In this document: positions 12,205-22,450 of the stretch, piece after piece
Layout: each line of letters begins with the position of its first letter
How positions within the stretch are numbered: the first letter of the stretch is position 1
Origin: Stratiolaelaps scimitus
Taxonomy: Eukaryota; Arthropoda; Arachnida; Mesostigmata; Laelapidae
Assembly (NCBI GenBank): GCA_019614645.1
Contig: JABWDB010000017.1
Coordinates: 5,158,501-5,222,500 of the forward strand
Direction: 5' to 3'
Length of the DNA: 64,000 bases
Program-made: the position numbers and the translations under genes
Notes under the pieces: model-generated
Told to the model about the DNA's origin: nothing
Databases searched by the model: none
The model's input: only the letters and a program-made list of their open reading frames with translations

Positions 12205-13110
12205 ACTCGCAAAATCAGAATGGCAACCTAACCTGCCTTACAGCCCTGCCAGGATCTGCATTACCACACAAACGCCTTCACGAAACTTCTGGAATGGAAA
12301 GCTGTTAAATAATTGGCAATCCTCCTATGTGAGTCTGCCTTCCATCAGTGTACTGTTTGCAAGCACTAACTGAGCTTAATACGATTGCTGTTCGTCTGCG
12401 TGGAGCATTTTATATAAGCTTGCCCTGCCCGGGGACAGTTCGTGTTAACGCAATACTTTCCTATCACTTACCTCACGTTGTCGGGGGTCCGATTGCGTTT
12501 TCGCCGGGTTTTTCAGTAAGCCTCGTTAGCTACTCGTCGCTTTTACCGTGACACATGTACCCCGAGCTGCATTAGCAATCCGATGCTAAGAGCAGTCTGA
12601 ACCCGCGCAGGATTTAGCTATGTGGCCGCTTCCTTTCCTGCACGGCTTTACTTGTGTGCATGTTTTTATCACATTCTGCCGATTTCACCAATTATATCAA
12701 CTCCCCTTAACTCTTACACTCCTGAATTGTTGCCACCAACGTGCGTAGTGGCAAGGCAAGTAACGTACGAAATAACGTATGTAGACCATTCATTGGGGTT
12801 CTCGTCTAACGGGTTGCTAAGCAAACGGAGTTGTGTCTACGGATGCGATGCTCTTCAGCAAGATTCGCAGACGAAGTCAGCCAAACAGTATTCATACATA
12901 GGTACGCCCTGTACCTTGACGCCGTTGTCTAAGGGAACCCCTGCTGTTTGTTCAGGTCGCATAGCTGTCGCCTCTGCCTTGCGTCTTCCCGTCGAAAAAC
13001 CATTGAAGCTGTTGGGACCATTGCTCATTAGCGAAGATATCTTGCCGTTGGACATGTGCGCAATACAGGAAAAGACCCTAGAGATCATCATGTGTTCGTG
13101 AATAGGCTGT
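12205..13110. other. No supported gene
   Basis: A long plus-strand frame exists here but it begins at a GTG and overlaps a minus-strand frame. Neither shows a family motif. No repeats of note. Confidence 0.35.
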
Positions 13111-13119
13111 GTTCGTGCA

Positions 13120-13830
13120 GGACCGTGTGTATATCAAAAAACCCGTCTCGCTGTACCATCACCACCACCTCGCGCTTGCTAAATCGCTCGCCGGTACGCC
13201 GGCCAACCGCTGAAACGTCAACGCCGCCGAACCCTGTCGACGCACGCAAACTCAGTCCTGCCGCCCGCAGGATGAGTCAGGTAGAAGACGTCCACAGTGA
13301 CTAGCCTCAGCCCTCGTGCCAGTTTGCCGGGGCGCGAATGAGCGAGACGGGCAAACATGGAGCACGAAGAAGTGAGCGACCGGGTGTGATCCTAATGCAC
13401 TCCACCATTACCATAATGAGGAGAGATGACCGCTGCTTCAACTGTGTTCCTGCTCGCGGGGCATTGCTGCCGTCGCCGTCGCCGCCGCTGAAGGCGAAAC
13501 AGCTCCACTGCGCGATTGTAGCGCGTCATAATGGCCGCGTGGTCTTGCCGTGTGCGAGCGAACTCGCGCGGAGTGAATGAAGCACATCTTGCAAACGAAA
13601 AATATGCTAAGCTTCACAAGCAGAGGCAGAAAGCAGCAAAGAGCACAGCGGGCAAGAGCGGAAAGATAAAGTAGAAATAGCGCGAACGGCTGCGAAGTGC
13701 TCTAGACGGCGAATTGCCTGTGTCTGCTGCTCAGTTGGATCGGTGTAAGGTCCGCAGGGTGTCCTGCAGACAAACATCGACACACTCCGCCGCACGTACG
13801 CAGGTAGGCACAGAGTTTGAGCATGCATAC
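13120..13830. other. GC-rich island 4 with second ATTA-N3-TAAT element
   Basis: GC-rich. It contains CACCATTACCATAATGAGGA at about 13404-13423, sharing a 20-plus base context with GC island 2. CpG is frequent. No gene called. Confidence 0.45.
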
Positions 13831-14890
13831 CGTACACGCACTCACACGCAACGTCATACGTACTCCCAGTCAAAGACTTGGCAATTGTCGCTAATTAAAA
13901 ACCCGCACGTGGGTTGGGTGGAAAAGCAGTGCCTAGGAGTGGCGGAATGACGCGGTTACGCACGTCGGTTAATTGTCTTAGTCCGGAGGCTCAGTGGAAC
14001 GACGCGTAACAGGTGGAGGTATGTGGCACACGCCGCGAAAAGTGAACTGTCTATGAACGTCCTTGACCAACGAAGTAACTGCAAGATGAACCGAATATAT
14101 TATACAATAAATCGTCATCTCCATGCGATCCCCCGCTTCCCGTGTCCATGTGTGTGAGCCCTATTTCTACTGCCAGGTCGATTGACACGCTGACGGGAAG
14201 AAATCAGCGAGATGCATCGTATTATATATATATATATATATATATTAAGGTAACAAACAAGATAGGTAGGGGGACAGCTGCGTGTGGTAGATGTTGCGAA
14301 TATTATCTCGCACAGATTAGTTTGCTGTTTGCCTCAAAAGCTTAGAATGCTTATAAGTTGACTCTCTTAAATCAAGGGTTATCGACGCCGTAGAACTACG
14401 AAGCGTGCAGAGGCGTACTTATATCTGTCCGATGTTTGTTGGTGAGGCCATAGGGGCACTTCCCATCGTAGGACAAATTGCAGCTAGACTGAGGACAATG
14501 TACTTATACTTCGTGCGTATATGATATTGTGGGATGTCAATAAGATCTGTAACTCCATGATAAATAAACCAATACCTTGCAATATGCGATATTTTCGGGT
14601 TCACAATTTGTGTACTTTATGAACCGACGATTTTTAGTACTGCGGCTTCTCTCGGCCTCTATCGCATAACTGTGCACGAAACTTACGAAGTTCGATTGAT
14701 ATTTACGGGATTTCGTGTCCTTGTTGTGATTATAGGGTTAACTCCTGCCATTAGTTCTACCTTCCCATTTGAAAATCCGGTCGGGTTTTAAAATCATGGT
14801 TTTAAAAATCACATGGGATGTGCGAGGACTCGAGCAGACTCAATTGAGACGACTCGAAACTAAAGCAACCGCCATGACAAACAACGTACA
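13831..14890. other. Gene-poor stretch with (TA)n
   Basis: Contains a (TA)n microsatellite at about 14221-14247. No motif-bearing frame is seen. The end of this stretch probably holds the 3' UTR of the minus-strand gene at 15.06-15.68 kb. Confidence 0.4.
14221..14247. repeat. (TA)n microsatellite
   Basis: About twelve TA units. In one frame it reads as alternating Tyr/Ile. Confidence 0.9.
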
Positions 14891-14895
14891 CCATT

Positions 14896-14901
14896 TTTAT
14901 T
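14896..14901 (-). terminator. Polyadenylation signal AATAAA for the 15-kb gene
   Basis: On the minus strand AATAAA lies about 157 bases beyond the stop codon of the 205-residue gene, a plausible 3' UTR length for this organism. Confidence 0.45.
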
Positions 14902-15057
14902 GGTTGTTGTATTCGTTAACCTAGCATGTTGCTAAAAAAGCATATTGGGGTTGAAGGAGGGTATATTGGTATAATGGATTTCCTGATTTTTTTAGGGTAC
15001 TAATTTTGTAGAGTATTAGATACTGTCGTCAAATTTCTCCCGCACAGTGAAGGACAA

Positions 15058-15675
15058 CTAAGCCTTCTTTGTCTCTACCTTGGTCGACTCGGCCTTTCGG
15101 TCTGCTCGAAATCGTGTTCCTTGGTGGTAGACAGTTATCTGCAAGAGAGCAGGTATTACTTTCTTTAAAGTCTTTTCAATATTCAGGTTCATAGCGTAAA
15201 TCTCCTTCACTTGTTCATCATGATCGCGAGGGTGGACCTTAACTCTTTGCAGGAATTGCTCTCCACTGCTGGCGACCGCCTCGATGCGACGTCGAACATC
15301 CTCATAGTCACCGTGCACTCCTGGGTAATTAAAAGGAAGGAGATTTGCCTGTGCTCTTAAATAGTCCAACATACAGAAAATATGTTCCGCGGCGAGTTTC
15401 ACATTTCCAACCGGGGCTTTATCCTTTCTTAATCCCGCAAGACCCTCCTGCAATTGCTGGCAGTCTTTTCGAAGTCCACTTAAAGCTCTTTCTACAGGAA
15501 GTGGATCCAAGCAGTTATCCAGATTTTCCTCTTCAGTCTTGCTGTCAACTGATCCAGCGCGAAGAGATTTCCGGCTCTTCGTCGAGCGTTCGATACGGTT
15601 TTTTTTAGTAGGTCCCTTCTTAACGAATCGCCGGCGTTTGCGACCCTCCACATCGCTGGACATCAGCTTGCCCAT
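15058..15675 (-). CDS. Intronless BAG-domain-like protein (205 aa)
   Basis: This is the longest well-formed ORF in AT-balanced DNA of the window, with ATG start (G at +4) and TAG stop. Residues 10-40 are strongly basic (RKRRRFVKKGPTKK), a likely nuclear localisation signal. Residues 60-145 form three predicted helices. The second and third resemble the BAG domain of BAG1 as I recall it: VK..(A)AE at 92-97, acidic and leucine positions in CMLDYL, LP.N-aromatic at 113-117 (LPENF in BAG1), then DVRRRIE..., aligned with the basic third helix that contacts the Hsp70 ATPase domain. A fourth helix covers 152-180 and the tail is Lys-rich. If correct it would be an Hsp70 co-chaperone lacking the ubiquitin-like domain. 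The match is by eye; another four-helix protein is possible. No intron is seen. Confidence 0.6.
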   Translation of the reverse strand: MGKLMSSDVEGRKRRRFVKKGPTKKNRIERSTKSRKSLRAGSVDSKTEEENLDNCLDPLPVERALSGLRKDCQQLQEGLAGLRKDKAPVGNVKLAAEHIFCMLDYLRAQANLLPFNYPGVHGDYEDVRRRIEAVASSGEQFLQRVKVHPRDHDEQVKEIYAMNLNIEKTLKKVIPALLQITVYHQGTRFRADRKAESTKVETKKA

Positions 15676-16560
15676 TAGTACGCTAAAAACGTGCGAGCCC
15701 GATAGTTACCAAGGACAAATTACACTACAACCCTGTATACCATACACAAACTTCGACCTGAGCAATTCAATCACCCGCAAATATTCGTGAACAGCTGGGG
15801 TGCGGCTGAATCTTATCTCCACTAATACTCTCTCCTCAATATTGTTATTATATTCTTGTCAAAATATATAACCATCGACTGGTCTTGCAAGTGGTCAGTT
15901 TGTTTTACACAACAGCTTCGAAGCCGACTGGCCGAATAACATCACTTTGATGCAACGTGATATCTGCGCATCATCATTCAAATCAAATAAATAGTATCAC
16001 TCTAACAAAGGAGCAGACACCATGAGCCCAAATACTAAGTTTCCCCAATATGAAATCGTTTGCTTGTTTCTTTGCTTTGGATATCATTGAAGTAGTATCG
16101 TACTTGCGAGAAAACGAGGTGGGTCGAGTCGTGCGAATCGAAAGAAAAAAAAAGCAACGCCTCTATGACGAAACGTAGTTGGGAGAAAATATTCCGAGCG
16201 TTGAGCTGACGTCCTCTGCTCATAATTTGCCGGAATACCATGAAAAATGGCAAGACGGATTCAATGTTCGATTACAAATCTTCATCGGTCAACAGTGTCC
16301 ACCCTCATCATGTGCCTATCAGAACTACGCTGAGCTTATTTCTTCTCTGCTTCCGATCAATGAAAATCAAGTACTGTAATAAGTGACCTGTGACCGAAAT
16401 CTCGCGCTGAGCGTACCCTGGGCCTCTGGCAGCCAATTGTTGGAAGGCACCTCGGATCATCCCCAATTAAGTGAGTTATTCATATCGCCCGCATATTATT
16501 GACCATGCAATTGATTCCTAGATACACAATATAGCAAAATTCATATTGACACAGAAAAAA
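15676..16560. other. Upstream of the 15-kb gene; no other gene supported
   Basis: No clear TATA box is visible upstream of the minus-strand ATG. A plus-strand frame at about 16.18-16.38 kb reads protein-like (NLPEYHEKWQDGFNV) but lacks an ATG, so it is not called. Confidence 0.35.
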
Positions 16561-16567
16561 TAGTATT

Positions 16568-16645
16568 TTTTTCTAGGCTCGAACTGTGGACCATAGTCGA
16601 ACTACCATTGAGTTGACCTAACCGAGTGTTTTTAGGCAGAGTTCG
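16568..16645 (-). mobile_element. tRNA-like remnant on minus strand
   Basis: Read on the minus strand the sequence has AGGTCAACTCAATGGTAG (A-box and D-loop like) followed by ACAGTTCGAGCC, close to the polymerase III B box. Spacing between the two boxes is about 30 bases, right for a tRNA. The acceptor stem is not paired and an A-run follows. A SINE head or decayed tRNA gene is the likely explanation. Confidence 0.4.
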
Positions 16646-16790
16646 GGAGTTGTTAGTTCCCTCTGAGTCGGCTTTTTTGCGAAAAGATGTGCAACCTCAA
16701 CACCTTAGACTAAAATAATAATCAGCTACCGCATGTCGTTTCTATATAAATGGGCCGAACTCCACGTGACACATGGAATCAAGCTCACTG

Positions 16791-16839
16791 GCGTCGAAAA
16801 TTGACCTTAAACTTTGGCTTAAAGGTCAATTTTCGACGC
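16791..16839. repeat. Perfect 18-bp inverted repeat, 13-base loop
   Basis: The arms start GCGTCGAAAATTGACC and mirror it exactly at 16822-16839. An RNA copy would fold into a fully paired hairpin. It sits within an open frame that is otherwise unremarkable. Confidence 0.9.
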
Positions 16840-17139
16840 GAGTTTATAGATGTATGGTCGATCTACCCAAAGACAAGTGGATGGCAGGCTCCAATATATG
16901 TTTCGTTTGCTAACGTCGACTGGAATGGAGAACCGACAATTCCAGATTGCTGCCAGCCATCATTTTGCAACAAACACACCCACTCTCCCCCAACACTCCG
17001 ACACATCCTCATCTACCTCATCTACAAACGCACACACATACACACAGAGAGACACATCCCTCATTCATGCAAAAATACATCACGTAAACCTTAGAGAGGG
17101 TTGCCACCTCTCTGCAGTTAATGGATATCATGAATGAAG

Positions 17140-18640
17140 CCGAGCTTGCAGCGAGCCAGCCACTCTGCGCTTTCCGAGCAACTCCGTTTGCTCTCGCAGA
17201 CTCCCTGACGCACTCTAGTCGTTCATACAAAAGGGACAAGAGATAACCCCCGTTGTCATTCGCCATTCGTCTCTCGCTGCAGCGTTTCCCATTTCTGATT
17301 CGTCAGCGATGAAAATAGAAGCTTCATTTAGCATCAAGGCCAGCTCGCTGGGGCGACGGACGGGCCGTGAGGTGGAGGTTGGACTGAGAGACGTTGGTTG
17401 CCGGGCGCTAGTGGCATCAGACCTTTTTTACTACCTCATGCTTGCTCTGCCCTCGCTTCCATCTAGTCTTTCTTCTGCCCGCTCACTCAGTTGTCTGCCA
17501 GCCTGCGATGAGGAGTCGAGTCGGGGACGCCGAGAGAGAAGACACAACCACAACCTCACAAGTGCCCCCTCATGCGCCCCACCACCCTCTTAGGTTCCAA
17601 CAGAAAATGTAATAAATGTACACAGAAAAGGAAATGAAGGTGGCGGTGCCGCTTCTGCTGCTACCACTGGCGGGGGCTGCGAGCAGCCTTGTCGAGAAGA
17701 GACACTGTGGGAGAAACTGCATGCACAGCGACGATCGCGTCTGGAAGAAGGGCGGGGGGGGGACGCTTGCTCTAGCTGCCAACGGCGTTGCTCGGCAGAA
17801 CGAGCTGTTCGGCCGACCCAATCTAGCCTGCGTCGTATGGCCTGCCCAGCGTGAGGCATTGTGGGGCCTGGCATAGCAACCTTTGGCTGCTGCTTGCTCG
17901 TTCGCGGTCCGGCCCGGCCGACCGGCTGGCGGGCGTACACCCCGCCGCACGGTAATTCTCCCATGAGAGAGACGAGGCAAAAGGGGAACAGCCGCCGCCG
18001 CCACCGAAGATGCAGCCGGCGGGGCAAGGCACAAGCACTAAACGACTGTCGCCGGTGGCAACTGCGCAAGGCATTCGGGGACCGAGTAGTGCTGAACGAG
18101 ACGAAACGTGAAAAAGGAGGGAGGGAGAGCCAGCGAGCGAGAGAGAGAAAGAAAGAGAACAGACGAAACCGCAAGAATGTGAAAGAGAAAAAGAGAGCAA
18201 GGTGGCAGCGAGTATTCCCGAGTCTTTCCTATCCCTGTTATTGTGTGTGGCGTTATCGACTGCGTCGACTGCTGCATAAACGTTGTTGGTCTGCGACAAC
18301 TTCGCTTCGGCTGGTTCCCTTCTTCGCGACGCATTCCGGCTACATCGCTCTTATTACCTGCATCTATTGCGATGGTATCATCTTGAATCGTCGCAAACTG
18401 AGCTGTGAACAGTGGCGGAGGCGAGCAGAACAGAGATAGGGAGAGAGGGAGAGAGGGGCAGTCGGGGACCAGTCAGCCGGCCAGCCAACGAATGACTGCG
18501 AAATGGGCAGAGCCGTACGTCGCCTCGTCGCTTGACAGGACCTGTAGGCAGTGGCATGCAGTCGCACTCGAGGTATTCTTCGATATGAAGGAAGGTTTGT
18601 CAGATAGGAGAGGCAAGACATGAGAGGCAAGACATGAGGG
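17140..18640. other. GC-rich island 5
   Basis: A large island with CpG, purine-rich GAGA-type tracts near 18.1-18.2 and 18.43-18.46 kb, and frames of 140-194 codons on both strands that overlap one another. Low-complexity Arg/Ser/Pro-rich translations suggest compositional frames. A promoter region is possible. A direct repeat GAGAGGCAAGACAT occurs twice in tandem near 18.61-18.64 kb. Confidence 0.45.
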
Positions 18641-18947
18641 CAGTACCACGTGTTTATATGGACTTATATGATCTACGGGCCTTATCGTATCGTATACACG
18701 AGCGATCGTAGTGCGACAGTAACGGCGGCTACTTGATCTCGTTCGCTCATACATGGGACAGTAGTTGCGCGTCTGTCTAGTATACAACTCAACGGCAACA
18801 CTATTATGGATTGTTGTTAAGATGGAGATTGCGCTAACTGGAGGGCAGGGAAAATAGTGGGAGACTAGCAGAATATTTTCTGCTTCTGGTATCAATCAAA
18901 GCATTGCATGAAGGACTGCCGAAGGTACCGGAATATATATATATACA

Positions 18948-19037
18948 GAATACATTGTTCTAAATAGAATTACTTCTATAATAATACTGATTTGTGAACT
19001 GATATATATATCAGTATATATATATATATACTGATAT

Positions 19038-19080
<43 letters not shown>

Positions 19081-19157
19081 TATATATATAATATATATAT
19101 ATATCAGTTTACAAATCCGTATATTATAGAAGTAATTATATTTAGAACAATGTATTC
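18948..19157. mobile_element. 210-bp palindrome (MITE-like foldback)
   Basis: The left arm from GAATACATTGTTCTAAAT to GTGAACTGATATAT is mirrored on the right arm ending ATTTAGAACAATGTATTC, with only a few mismatches over about 60 bases per arm. The centre is (TA)n with embedded CTGATATATATATCAG. The structure resembles a miniature foldback element or a hairpin RNA locus. No transposase is encoded. Confidence 0.75.
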
Positions 19158-20980
19158 AAACTAAGTAAAAACAAGAGGAAATTTATCCCTGGTTTACAAT
19201 TAATGTGTCTATCCCGATCTCAACAAATACATGCTGTTCACCCGCTGATTGCCTTATACCGTGCTCATATAACTTTGGTTCCAACAGCTTTTGATGCAGT
19301 TATTTGTTGGAACCACAGGTGCCCGTCCCCCTGACGAAGCGGATTCGAGGGAGTGGTTTCCACTCATTTCATTATTGCGATTAATTTTCCAATTGTCTGA
19401 TTCACGTCTGTCACTATATAAGCCGGTTACTAAAGTCCGCATATAGCACACCCCACACAGGCTTAAGTCTGTGCAAAACTCTTAGGTATTTAATTTATAA
19501 TTGTTGATCCGTGTTCCTCCGTTGTTGCCATTTCGAATACATGTACACTGAACCCTCGGAACCCAAGCCCACGTATATTCACATATTAATACTAACATAT
19601 ACTTACTTACCACTCGGAATGAATTTCATTGCGAAAATTTTGTAAATATGCATCTGGGCCATTACCAGTAAGGTCACTGCAACCACGACATGTACACATA
19701 AAGGGTTTTCCCTCTCGTGCAGCGCTTCAACGCCTGCAACAAACATTTAATGTAGCTTGATTCTCTGAAGACGAATTGTGAGATGTCGTCCTCGGAACAG
19801 TATAGCCATTATTGGATATACGAGCTTATCGAATACTGCCGACCGATGCACTTTATATATTCCAAGAATTCTTACCCTAGATGTAACAAATCACAAAAGG
19901 ATTGGTTTTTTCTGAGCAATGTGCTCTACTCTGGCTGACATATTATAGAACGTGATTAAATCCCGGATGCATGAGCCAAGAGCTGCAGTAAACACATCTC
20001 GATTTCAGTCTTCTATTTTCCTCACTGAGTTGTTCCCCCATAAGACGGTAAAAAGGTTCGTAGAGGTTGTTCCGCCGAACGGTCTACCGGTAATACCCAG
20101 AACAGCAGTTTCCGTCGCAGTGCGCAGCGTCGTTGTCCAAATGGAGCTTCGCCTACCGAACGAAGTAGCGCCAAACAACCGGCGAACTGAAGAAGTTCCC
20201 ATAATATTTGGCCAGTTCATGCGAAGTCGGCCGTGGCAAGATAGCTAGCTATCTTCCTTCGCTCACCAATGTTCCTCTATCTGAATTTGTTCTTCTTTCC
20301 TGTCTGAATGATCCCCGAGGTCTCTAACGAGAACATTTTCCAGGCCTATATGCAAATGATCCAATGTTTAATGGGAGGACGTGAACGCAATGATCTTGGT
20401 TCATTTTCTGCTCATCTAACTCTGCCGCGTAGTGGACGGCCGTCAAACAAACAGAAAACGAAGAGAGAAAAAAAATAACTTGCTTACTCTAATCTTGGAG
20501 CAACTGTTACTTGCGTACCCGCAAGTGCAATGCATGTGCCACACGTGTGGATTAAGTGTTGTATATAGTGGTCAATACTACAAAGTGCTCACGGAAAACT
20601 GTCGAGAGTAGAATATTAAAGCATTTAGCATGCGAAGCTTCCTAATCTAATAGGTACGAGCCCTCAGCACGGGGCAGAGAATCGTCTCGCTTCTTCTACA
20701 AACAGCACTCAGAGCATTGACATTATTTTCTATACTTCATTTCACTCTGTCAATCTAAACACGAGCCTCCTTTTGTTTTTAAAAGTTAAACAGTTATGGT
20801 TTCTAAACGTCACATTTTTACGCAACTCACGCTATAATCTCCACGATCTATGCCATGTCCCACCGCAACCCCGCCACCATAACCTCTTGACAAATGAAAG
20901 CGTAATTTTATTAACTGTGATCTCCTCTACAGGATGCAACATTAGGTAACAGGAGACAACTGATACATGTCGACCGCCAT
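19158..20980. other. Gene-poor stretch
   Basis: AT-rich, no supported gene. A frame at about 19.95-20.25 kb is open on both strands but shows no convincing motif. Confidence 0.4.
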
Positions 20981-22450
20981 CTATCGCTCAAGGCGATTTC
21001 GACTACGCTCGTCGATGGACCTCGTTCCACCCAATGGCAACTAGCAGCTGGCCTTGTTCGCTTCGTTTTGCGTCCTTTTCTGCCTCGTCGTTATGAACCT
21101 AATTATTTCAAAGCCGAACATCGACGACGAAACCGATTGCGTCACATGGCGTTTCTCTTAAGCGTTCCGTTCCACATGGGGTAGCATCTACTCGTATAGC
21201 CAGCGGGCATCGCTTCTGCCGCGGCTGCTGCCACCGTCGCCCCGCGACGAAGCGAAGAAGTCCGCAAAAATGTGGGTAAAAAAGGCGCCCGTCTGTGTTA
21301 GAGGGAGGGGGTCTTGCTTGGGGGCGCGCCCGCGGGGATCTCTAGATAGGGGATCAAACAGAACACCGCCAGCATCCACGCCAGTGGCAGAGGGAGAGCA
21401 ATAGTATTATTGGCCGCCCGGAGTCCGTCGGACTTTTGGAAGGTCGGGGGGAAAGACATTGTGTGGGCATCCCTCTCGTTCCGTCCGGATTACGGCTGCT
21501 CCCGCACCGATCGGCGACCACTCCCCCTCGCCCTTCAACGAGCGGGAACGAGGGTGGGAGGGAGGAAGCAGAGATAAACTCGCGTCTTTATTGCTCGACC
21601 GAAGCAGCAGCCATTGCATCCCCGCTTCGCGACAGTACCAACGGTGTAGGGCTGCTTGTGCGAGTCGGTGCAAAGACCCCCCCCCCTCTCAATCGCAATC
21701 CCTAATGCCCACACATTCTCCCCACTCTCCTTTGTGTTCGCTGCGCCCCAAAGGCTCGATGCAGGGGTTAGTTCGTTCCATTGGCGGCCCGGCGATAGCC
21801 GCTGGCTCGACCTCGCTGTGCTCCCCTACCCCCGCGTCCCTGTCCCGTTACTCCCTAGATTCTGCCCCGCCAGGCCCCGAACGCCTCACTGACCAGCCTG
21901 ACGCTCAAATCCGCCTGCGGCTATACGAGGCAAAGCGGGGTGGACCGAACGGGCCCGAGAAGACGGCACAGGGAGTGGCGCGGTCGACGAGGTGAGCAAG
22001 GGGATGTAAGCGCACCCGGTCTAACCGTGACATAGGTCCGAGACGCGGGCGGCTTCGGCCAAGGATTTGGGCAAAACGTCCCTTTCGCCACGGGCGCTTA
22101 CGAGTTCGACTGGGATGCGGAGGCGGGGACGCAGCGAGCGCGGGGGTGTGTAGGTCGGCCAGTGAGAGTACCTTTTTTTCTCCCAAAGAGTCGATGGAAC
22201 GGATGGACGAAGAAGGGCCGGCTGCCTGTGTGGACACCCTGAACGCCCTGGCGGGACCTAAGATCCGAACAAAGAGGAAAGCCTGGAACGCACGAGCCTC
22301 GGACGCTCGGGCCGGCAGGCGGGCCACTTTGAAAAAGGAAAAAGGAGCAGTAGCTAGATTCGGCGTCAAGCGAGTGATCTCGGCGAGAGAGAGAGAGAAA
22401 GAGTTGTCGAAGTTGCTGTTTGTCACTGTTCCACTAGTCGTAGTTGGAGA
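20980..22450. other. GC-rich island 6 with possible splice donor
   Basis: CpG-rich with several overlapping long frames on both strands. GACGAG|GTGAGCAAG near 21990 is a strong match to a 5' splice donor and could end a non-coding or coding first exon, but no partner acceptor could be linked. (GA)n lies at about 22388-22400. Confidence 0.4.

Noticed and set aside
12622..13101. A 159-codon plus-strand frame
   Set aside because: Opens at GTG, carries no motif, and a minus-strand frame covers the same bases.
17570..18439. Frames of 154-194 codons on both strands
   Set aside because: They overlap each other in opposite directions in a GC-rich island, and their Arg/Ser/Pro-rich content has no motif, so they are compositional.
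20005..20250. Minus-strand LHLDNDAAHCD resembling the mariner DNA-PH motif
   Set aside because: Only this short string fits; flanking residues do not follow the transposase pattern and stops interrupt it.
21905..22426. A 173-codon minus-strand frame
   Set aside because: Located in a GC island with an equally long plus-strand frame; no recognisable domain.
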